From an uncultured Blautia sp. (GTDB taxonomy: Bacteria > Bacillota > Clostridia > Lachnospirales > Lachnospiraceae), in NCBI GenBank assembly GCA_902476765.1, contig CABSEJ010000024.1, positions 1 through 27,839 of the forward strand: a DNA stretch of 27,839 bases. The letters are read 5' to 3'. Numbering within the stretch: position 1 is the stretch's first letter; every line of letters starts with the position of its first letter. A model generated the notes under the pieces. It ran no database searches. It was not told where the DNA came from and worked only from the letters and a program-made list of their open reading frames with translations. The position numbers were made by a program, and so were the translations under genes. Positions 23,347 to 27,839 of this stretch are shown piece after piece.

Positions 23347-24795
23347 TCAGCTTAATTTCTCTATGGCTGCTTTCAGTCTCCGGATGCTCTCCTCTTTTCC
23401 CAGAACCTCCAGAATCTCCGTGGCTCCTGCCGGAGTCATTTGTTTTCCGGATAAACCGGTACGGATAGGCCAAAGCACCTGGCCGTTTTTATAGCCGTTC
23501 TCTTTTGCAAAACCGCAGAGCAGCTCATAGAGAGCGTCATTTTCATAGCAATCCTGGGCCTCCAGTACAGGAAGCACCTTCTGCAATACTTCCAGAGAAA
23601 CCTCCGGATTTGTTTTCATTTTCTTATGGGTATACATAGACACATCATACTCCGGCACTTCCTGGAAGAAATCAATCAGCCCGGGAATATCCGGGAAGAT
23701 TTCAATTCTGGTCTTAGCCATGGCTGCAATTTTCTTCAAATCCAAGTCTCTGGAAATGGTCTTTTCCAGGTAAGGCAGTGCCATGTCGTAAAATTTCCGG
23801 AAATCCATGGCCTTCATGTACTCCCCGTTCATCCATTTCAGCTTCTGTATGTCAAAGACTGCCGGAGACTTGCTCATATGCCGGTAGTCAAAAGCTTCTA
23901 CCAGCTCTTCCAAAGAGAAAATCTCCCGGTTATCCTCAGGACACCAGCCCAGCAAAGCTACATAATTTACAATAGCCTCTGTGAGAAAGCCCTGTTCAAT
24001 CAAATCCTCATAGGATGAATGGCCGGAACGCTTGGAAAGCTTTTTATGCTCCTCATTGGTAATCAGAGGACAATGTACATAAGTCGGCACCTCCCAGCCG
24101 AAAGCTTCATAGATTCTATTATATTTAGGTGAGGAAGACAGATACTCATTTCCTCTTACCACATGGGTGATTCCCATCAGATGGTCGTCCACCACATTTG
24201 CAAAATTATAGGTAGGATAGCCGTCTGATTTAATCAGGATTAAATCATCAAGCTCGTTGTTTGGAACCGTAATATCCCCGTAAATATCATCATGGAAGGT
24301 TGTAGTTCCTTCTGTAGGCATGTTAAAACGGATAACATGAGGCTCTCCCGCAGCCAGCTTTGCCTCCACTTCTTCTTTGCTCAGATGAAGACAATGCTTG
24401 TCATATACGGATACTTCTTTCCCCTCTATGGTGGTTTTCAGGGATTCCAGTCTTTCCTTGGTACAGAAGCAGTAATAAGCGTCTCCCTGCTCCACCAGCT
24501 GCCGGGCATATTTCAGATACAAGCCTTTGGCATTTCTTTCACTCTGCACATAAGGTCCGAATCCGCCGTCCTTGTCCGGTCCCTCATCATGGACAAGCCC
24601 GGTTTCCTGTAAAGTATGATAAATAATTTCCAGGGCTCCCTCTACGAAACGCTCCTGGTCCGTATCCTCTATACGCAGTATGAAATCTCCTCCTTCATGC
24701 TTGGCAATCAGGTAGGCATACAGCGCTGTTCTTAAATTTCCCACATGCATTCTCCCTGTTGGGCTGGGGGCAAATCTTGTTCTTACCTTGCTCAT
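23347..24795 (-). CDS. gltX: Glutamyl-tRNA synthetase
   Basis: Charges tRNA-Glu, and in organisms lacking GlnRS often tRNA-Gln too. The 482 residues have the HIGH-type motif PSPTGRMHVGN (10-20), the KMSKS-type KLSKR (252-256), VVRGNEYLSSSPK, and a zinc-site pattern C109-x-C111 with C135-x-H137. The length is standard. ATG at 24795 with GAGGAGAA upstream. Class I synthetase motifs and the EDTDQERF segment make GluRS more likely than GlnRS. The upstream leader contains a strong promoter and two hairpins. The helicase and phosphopantetheinyl transferase genes follow it closely. Confidence 0.96.
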   Translation of the reverse strand: MSKVRTRFAPSPTGRMHVGNLRTALYAYLIAKHEGGDFILRIEDTDQERFVEGALEIIYHTLQETGLVHDEGPDKDGGFGPYVQSERNAKGLYLKYARQLVEQGDAYYCFCTKERLESLKTTIEGKEVSVYDKHCLHLSKEEVEAKLAAGEPHVIRFNMPTEGTTTFHDDIYGDITVPNNELDDLILIKSDGYPTYNFANVVDDHLMGITHVVRGNEYLSSSPKYNRIYEAFGWEVPTYVHCPLITNEEHKKLSKRSGHSSYEDLIEQGFLTEAIVNYVALLGWCPEDNREIFSLEELVEAFDYRHMSKSPAVFDIQKLKWMNGEYMKAMDFRKFYDMALPYLEKTISRDLDLKKIAAMAKTRIEIFPDIPGLIDFFQEVPEYDVSMYTHKKMKTNPEVSLEVLQKVLPVLEAQDCYENDALYELLCGFAKENGYKNGQVLWPIRTGLSGKQMTPAGATEILEVLGKEESIRRLKAAIEKLS

Positions 24796-24821
24796 AATCT
24801 ATTCTCCTCGTATTTCCTGGG

Positions 24822-24858
24822 AACAGAGGCTGCTGTATTTCCCGGATACAGCTCCCTC
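24822..24858 (-). promoter_or_regulatory. Second hairpin region in the gltX leader
   Basis: GCTGTAT and ATACAGC form a perfect 7-bp stem around CCGGGAA on the minus strand. A GGGAA in the loop and a TTCCC 3' of the stem could form an alternative pairing. It lies just upstream of the gltX ribosome site. A role in controlling gltX is inference. Confidence 0.4.
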
Positions 24859-24870
24859 TTGTCCTGAACT

Positions 24871-24907
24871 AAAAGTGGGGTATGCGGCCTTGACCTAATA
24901 CCCCACT
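24871..24907 (-). terminator. Terminator-like hairpin at the 5' end of the gltX transcript
   Basis: AGTGGGGTAT (24907-24898) and ATACCCCACT (24883-24874) form a perfect 10-bp stem followed by a short TTT on the minus strand. It begins only about 8 bases after the -10 of the gltX promoter. It could be an attenuator in the gltX leader or a terminator for the upstream VOC gene. Confidence 0.6.
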
Positions 24908-24914
24908 GTGGAAA

Positions 24915-24943
24915 ATTATACCCAACCTGGCTCTTATTTTCAA
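24915..24943 (-). promoter_or_regulatory. Sigma-A promoter of gltX
   Basis: Minus strand TTGAAA (24943-24938), 17-base spacer, TATAAT (24920-24915): one of the best sigma-A matches in the window. It lies right after the VOC gene and about 120 bases before the gltX start. Confidence 0.8.
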
Positions 24944-24961
24944 GTGCGGATTCTGGAAATC

Positions 24962-25318
24962 CTACTTCTGTACCAGATGTACGGCAAACCCTCCGATTTC
25001 TTCCTTTATGTACACTGCTGTCAGCTTCTCATTTTTGTATTTGGCCGTGTCCATGTCCACTTCCACACCCTGGCTCTCTAAATACTCCACGGCTTTAGCC
25101 ACGTCTGTAGTGCCAATAGCAATATGTCCGTTCTTTCCAAGATAAGGTTTCTTCATTGCCTCCACAGCTGTTCCTGCAAATACCGAGCTGTTCCCCACCT
25201 TTTTGGTAAGGCCAAAAATAGTGTCAAACCTTCCCGCTACCTGGCAGGCCTCCTCCTCGTTCTGACAGTTGATTCCTACATGGCGAAGTTCAAATCCTAA
25301 TTCCTCTAACTGACTCAT
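24962..25318 (-). CDS. VOC-fold protein, like the C-terminal domain of KDPG/KHG aldolase fusions
   Basis: A 118-residue vicinal-oxygen-chelate (glyoxalase-like) protein. RHVGINCQNEEEACQVAGRFDTIFG and GTAVEAMKKPYLGKNGHIAIGT, then AVYIKEEIGGFAVHLVQK, resemble the C-terminal domain fused to 2-keto-3-deoxyphosphogluconate aldolase in some clostridia, as I recall them. Here no aldolase domain precedes it. Start placed at ATG 25318, with AGGAGG 9 bases upstream; an earlier TTG frame to 25360 reads through that site. Substrate unknown. It may be a stand-alone family member or the remnant of a fusion. A possible metal site cannot be assigned with confidence. Confidence 0.75.
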   Translation of the reverse strand: MSQLEELGFELRHVGINCQNEEEACQVAGRFDTIFGLTKKVGNSSVFAGTAVEAMKKPYLGKNGHIAIGTTDVAKAVEYLESQGVEVDMDTAKYKNEKLTAVYIKEEIGGFAVHLVQK

Positions 25319-25451
25319 ACCTATATTCCTCCTATCTTTAAAAATTATTATTTTATTCAAATCCTCCTCTGTTTTTCCCCGGAACCTTCGATACCCGGCT
25401 GCTTACAGCAGAGTCTTTGATTTCTCTGTTCTGCTTCTTAATATATTACTT

Positions 25452-26210
25452 TTACTGTACCGGAGAAAACAAAATTTTGCCTGTACCCCGGTATACGTTT
25501 ACCAGACCTTCCCCAGAAACGGCGGACCCTATCAGGGATTTACCGGGACGCTCCACCGTGAAGTCCAGGCTGCCGCTCCAGGCCACCGCCATATTTCCAT
25601 CCAGCTTAATCACATCATCCTTTAAAGTAACCTCCACTAATTCTTCCTTGGGGCAGGGAGATTCCAGGCAAAGCACGCCTTCTCCTGCCACGCCCAGATT
25701 AAACAGGCCTTCATTACCCGCTGCAGCAGAGGAAATATTGGAGCGCATTACTGCTTTATGCCTAAGCCTTGCATCGCAGGCCAAAAACAGACCGTCATCC
25801 ATTACAACAGAACCATTCCACTCTCCCACATCTAAAAGCAAGATATGCTTAAAGGTAGGTTCCAACACCATTATCCCGTCTCCTGTATACTCTGGCTTAA
25901 TGGCAGATTCTCCTGTAACTTTCCCTCTCACAGCCTTTCCCAGAAGGTCTCCTACCCCCTTAATACCAGTGGTAGCTTTTACATTTCCCACCATCCACTG
26001 CATGGCTCCCGCCTGGACCGTTACGTTGGCCTGGCTCAAATCGCAGATAACCTGACGCCGCCTTACATGCATGGCATGGCAGAAATAAGCAGCCATGGCA
26101 TTTTGGGGAGATACGCTTAAATCTTTCTGATACTCAATTACCTGGAAAGGCCCCATAGCGTCCAGTATTCCCACATCATCGTTATTGACAAAATTTCCTA
26201 TTTTAAACAT
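25452..26210 (-). CDS. AIM24/TIGR00266 family protein
   Basis: A 252-residue beta-rich protein of the AIM24 family (related to yeast mitochondrial Aim24; role in bacteria unknown). Features are HVRRRQVICDLSQANVTVQAGAMQWMVGNVKAT near the N-terminus and repeated glycine-rich beta segments, for example GDGIMVLEPTFKHILLLDV and SSAAAGNEGLFNLGVAGEGVLCLESP. The ATG at 26210 overlaps the end of the DUF3795 gene by 8 bases and its GGGGGAAGG ribosome site is in that gene. A longer in-frame start at 26300 would overlap DUF3795 far more. No signal peptide or membrane segment. Confidence 0.85.
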   Translation of the reverse strand: MFKIGNFVNNDDVGILDAMGPFQVIEYQKDLSVSPQNAMAAYFCHAMHVRRRQVICDLSQANVTVQAGAMQWMVGNVKATTGIKGVGDLLGKAVRGKVTGESAIKPEYTGDGIMVLEPTFKHILLLDVGEWNGSVVMDDGLFLACDARLRHKAVMRSNISSAAAGNEGLFNLGVAGEGVLCLESPCPKEELVEVTLKDDVIKLDGNMAVAWSGSLDFTVERPGKSLIGSAVSGEGLVNVYRGTGKILFSPVQ

Positions 26211-26652
26211 AGTCCTTCCCCCTTTTCTTGTAGCAGATAATCTGAGGATTTGCCCCATTACATCCATACTGGCACACCAGAAGATAGCTTTCGTCTCCAA
26301 CTATGCCGTAACATCTGTCATTTCCCGGTATTTCAATCTGGTTTCCAAAGTATACCTGATTATCCTTCAACAGCTTTACTCTCTCACCATTGGGAAGCAG
26401 ATACTCCAGATTCACATAAAAACCATTGAGCAGGTTCAAATCTGTCACTTTCAGATTTTCAATCCCCAGTGCATTAAATTCTTCTATCAAAGTATTTTTT
26501 AAATTCTGAAGTTTTTCCTTCCCCCCTGTCTTGATACATTCCGCTGCAATACAGCTTCCTCCCAGTGGATGTCCGCCTGTTTTTTCGCAGCCGCCGCACT
26601 TCTCTTTTCTGCTGCACGAAAGGCAGCAGTCCATACCGCATATGGATACCAT
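26203..26652 (-). CDS. Cysteine-rich DUF3795-like protein
   Basis: A 149-residue protein with an N-terminal cysteine cluster (C5, C9, C10, C13, C19, C22, C34, C39; SICGMDCCLSCSRKEKCGGC). This is typical of DUF3795 proteins and probably binds a metal or iron-sulfur centre. The rest is a small alpha/beta region without recognised catalytic motifs. Transcribed with the cysteine-rich gene upstream (22-base gap) and the AIM24 gene downstream (8-base overlap). Function unknown. Confidence 0.75.
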   Translation of the reverse strand: MVSICGMDCCLSCSRKEKCGGCEKTGGHPLGGSCIAAECIKTGGKEKLQNLKNTLIEEFNALGIENLKVTDLNLLNGFYVNLEYLLPNGERVKLLKDNQVYFGNQIEIPGNDRCYGIVGDESYLLVCQYGCNGANPQIICYKKRGKDYV

Positions 26653-26674
26653 AAATCACCTTCCTTTATTTCCA

Positions 26675-27010
26675 TTATTCAGCTTCTTCCTTTCTCAACA
26701 CCTCTTTGGGAGGTTCAATTTCTTTGGCCAAAGTGTGTTCTGTCAGCTCTGACAGTATTTTAAATTTTTTATTCAGCATTGGCCTCATACAATTAGGTAC
26801 ATGCTCCTGATGAGCCCTGTGGATTGCCACACATTCTTTACAATTTCCGTGGTAACGACAGGCTTTCTTACAGGGGCAGTGGTCCTTGTTCTCATATTCT
26901 CTGCGGAATTGAGCCGCAAATTCCTCCTGGAGCCGCAATCCTTCCGCCCGGTTTCCCTTGTGAAATTCTTTCATCGCTTCCAATTGCTTTGGATTGTTTT
27001 CAATTAACAT
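26675..27010 (-). CDS. Cysteine/histidine-rich putative metal-binding protein
   Basis: A 111-residue protein with an N-terminal helical segment, then HCPCKKACRYHGNCKECVAIH (C45, C47, C51, C57, C60, with H44, H54, H64, H67, H70 and C74). A charged tail with EPPKEVLRKEEAE follows. The GNCKECVxxHR pattern occurs in several small uncharacterised clostridial proteins and looks like a zinc or iron-sulfur knuckle. ATG at 27010 with AAAGGATGGA upstream and a likely promoter at 27044-27072. First gene of a three-gene unit with DUF3795 and AIM24. Function not known. Confidence 0.7.
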   Translation of the reverse strand: MLIENNPKQLEAMKEFHKGNRAEGLRLQEEFAAQFRREYENKDHCPCKKACRYHGNCKECVAIHRAHQEHVPNCMRPMLNKKFKILSELTEHTLAKEIEPPKEVLRKEEAE

Positions 27011-27043
27011 TTTTTATCCATCCTTTGTTTATACTACTTCTTC

Positions 27044-27072
27044 ATTCTAGCATATCTAAGCTTAATATAAAA
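27044..27072 (-). promoter_or_regulatory. Possible promoter of the cysteine-rich/DUF3795/AIM24 operon
   Basis: On the minus strand TAGAAT (27049-27044) is preceded by TGC, giving an extended -10. A weak -35 (TTTTAT) sits at 17-bp spacing. It lies about 35 bases before the start codon. Confidence 0.5.
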
Positions 27073-27089
27073 CCATAACAATATAGGTC

Positions 27090-27127
27090 TTGACTTCTTA
27101 TCCGGTTATTGTTACTATATAGTCAAA
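27090..27127 (+). promoter_or_regulatory. Promoter and palindromic operator candidate for the MarR gene
   Basis: Plus strand TTGACT, a 17-base spacer, then TACTAT makes a plausible promoter. The -10 is part of ACTATATAGT, a perfect 10-bp palindrome. TTGACT and an inverted AGTCAA flank the whole region. This suits an autoregulatory MarR operator in the divergent intergenic region, but binding is inferred. Confidence 0.5.
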
Positions 27128-27167
27128 TATCAGACAATCTAATATTTGCAAGAAAGAAGGGATAAAT

Positions 27168-27629
27168 TTGGACTTTCAGGAAGTAAGAACCTATGTCAAT
27201 CAATATGGCCGGTTAAGGGATATACAATTTGCCGCCTATGAATTGTATGCCAGAAAACATAATCTCACTGCTAAAGAATTATTTGTTTTAGACATTATCT
27301 TGTTTTCACCGGAGGGCTGCCTGCAGTCGGAAATCTGCCAGCGCCTTTCCGCAACCCGTCAGACTATCAGCGCAATCATCAAAAAATTTCTTTTAAAGGG
27401 CTATATAGAGCTTTCGGAATCCCCAACTGACCGACGAAATAAGCTGGTCCGTTTTACAGAACCAGGGCTTCGGTATGCAGAGAATATCATACTCCCGGCA
27501 GCCAATGCGGAAATCGAAGCAATGGGGCAATTATCAGGAGAAGACATTGTAGAGTTAGTACGTCTTACTACCTTGTTTTCCGATTTTATGAAAGAAAAGT
27601 TTGAAAATATACAGGAGGTAAAAGTTTGA
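27168..27629 (+). CDS. MarR-family transcriptional regulator
   Basis: A 153-residue winged-helix regulator. The helix-turn-helix region is GCLQSEICQRLSATRQTISAIIKKFLLKGYIEL (about 51-83), and the wing is SPTDRRNKLVRFTEPG. Flanking helices at both ends supply the dimer interface. TTG start at 27168 with AAGAAGGGA upstream. It is the first plus-strand gene in the window and overlaps the following DUF1848 gene by 4 bases, so the two are one transcription unit. The upstream palindrome at about 27111-27120 is a candidate binding site. Ligand unknown; no cysteine sensor is apparent. Confidence 0.88.
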   Translation: MDFQEVRTYVNQYGRLRDIQFAAYELYARKHNLTAKELFVLDIILFSPEGCLQSEICQRLSATRQTISAIIKKFLLKGYIELSESPTDRRNKLVRFTEPGLRYAENIILPAANAEIEAMGQLSGEDIVELVRLTTLFSDFMKEKFENIQEVKV

Positions 27630-27839
27630 TACTAAATACAGGAGGACGGACAGACACTGTCCAGTATTACACAGACTGGCTGCTGCGCCGCTTTGAGGAA
27701 GGCTATGTATTGACCCGGAACCCGCTGTTTCCCAGCAAGGTCCAGCGCTATGAGTTAAGTCCGGATAAGGTAGACTGTGTGGTTTTCTGTTCCAAAAATT
27801 ACAGGCCTATCCTGCCACGCCTGCATGAAATCACAGATT
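27626..27839 (+). CDS. DUF1848 family protein (5' part only)
   Basis: The reading frame begins with a TTG at 27626 that overlaps the MarR TGA by 4 bases, with AGGAGG 7 bases upstream. It continues open for 71 codons to the window edge. The start MILNTGGRTDTVQYYTDWLL, then EGYVLTRNPLFPSKVQRYEL and VDCVVFCSKNYRPILPRL, is characteristic of DUF1848 proteins. These bacterial proteins of unknown function have been suggested to be related to radical-SAM-like folds, which is not verifiable from this fragment. The C-terminal cysteines of the full protein lie outside the window. Confidence 0.82.
   Translation, partial: MILNTGGRTDTVQYYTDWLLRRFEEGYVLTRNPLFPSKVQRYELSPDKVDCVVFCSKNYRPILPRLHEITD

Noticed and set aside
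23327..23473. N-terminal extension of the helicase to 23473
   Set aside because: It would overlap the end of gltX by 127 bases and encode low-complexity residues that do not belong to the helicase fold. The ATG at 23326 leaves a conserved start.
24796..24961. T-box riboswitch in the gltX leader
   Set aside because: No T-box bulge sequence or specifier-loop pattern was found, and GluRS genes are not usual T-box targets.
25361..25451. Small imperfect hairpins (CAGAG...CTCTG and CCGG repeats) between the AIM24 and VOC genes
   Set aside because: No T-run follows and the stems are short or bulged. I could not support a terminator or riboswitch, and no good promoter is visible in the gap.
26211..26300. 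Longer AIM24 start at 26300
   Set aside because: It reads through the DUF3795 coding sequence. The ATG at 26210 has a ribosome site and the family-like N-terminus.
1..27839. CRISPR arrays, insertion sequences, prophage, tRNA or rRNA genes
   Set aside because: No spaced direct repeats, transposase, integrase or structural RNA sequence was recognised; apart from the short accessory stretches the window is ordinary core chromosome.

Overview
The window is a near-contiguous stretch of core chromosome from a spore-forming, anaerobe-type Firmicute. Gene content, gene order, moderate base composition and protein style suggest a clostridial member of the Lachnospiraceae type; this placement is an inference and no rRNA gene is present to test it. 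Thirty-two of the 34 protein genes read on the minus strand. Only the last two, a MarR regulator and a DUF1848 protein that runs off the end, read on the plus strand.

From low to high coordinate, and therefore in reverse order of transcription: glgA (glycogen synthase); spo0A and spoIVB (sporulation master regulator and sigma-K checkpoint protease); a translationally coupled housekeeping operon read asp23-like, nusB, xseA, xseB, ispA, dxs, tlyA, nadK, argR, recN; prfC (release factor 3); and the complete eight-gene spoIIIA operon (spoIIIAA to spoIIIAH), which builds the mother cell-forespore channel. The order resembles the Bacillus subtilis spoIIIA / nusB-xseAB-ispA-dxs-tlyA-argR-recN-spoIVB-spo0A neighbourhood, but with prfC between spoIIIA and the asp23-like gene and nadK between tlyA and argR.

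Beyond spoIIIAA lies the most interesting accessory unit. A cobalamin-riboswitch-like leader with its own promoter and terminator precedes a membrane-anchored DUF4430 protein and an ECF transporter S component. Together these look like a vitamin B12 (or corrinoid) capture and import module. Next come an Sfp-type phosphopantetheinyl transferase, a UvrD-like helicase and gltX, the last with a structured leader behind a strong promoter. The high-coordinate end carries small poorly characterised genes: a VOC protein resembling the tail of a KDPG aldolase fusion, an AIM24-family protein, a cysteine-rich DUF3795 protein and another cysteine-rich putative metal-binding protein, then the divergent MarR-DUF1848 pair.

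Several regulatory elements are readable: sigma-A-like promoters before glgA, spo0A, the asp23 operon, prfC, the riboswitch and gltX; a perfect Spo0A box upstream of spo0A; good intrinsic terminators after glgA, recN and the ECF gene; and two related AT-rich inverted repeats directly behind the glgA and recN terminators. I saw no tRNA, rRNA, CRISPR array, insertion sequence or phage gene.
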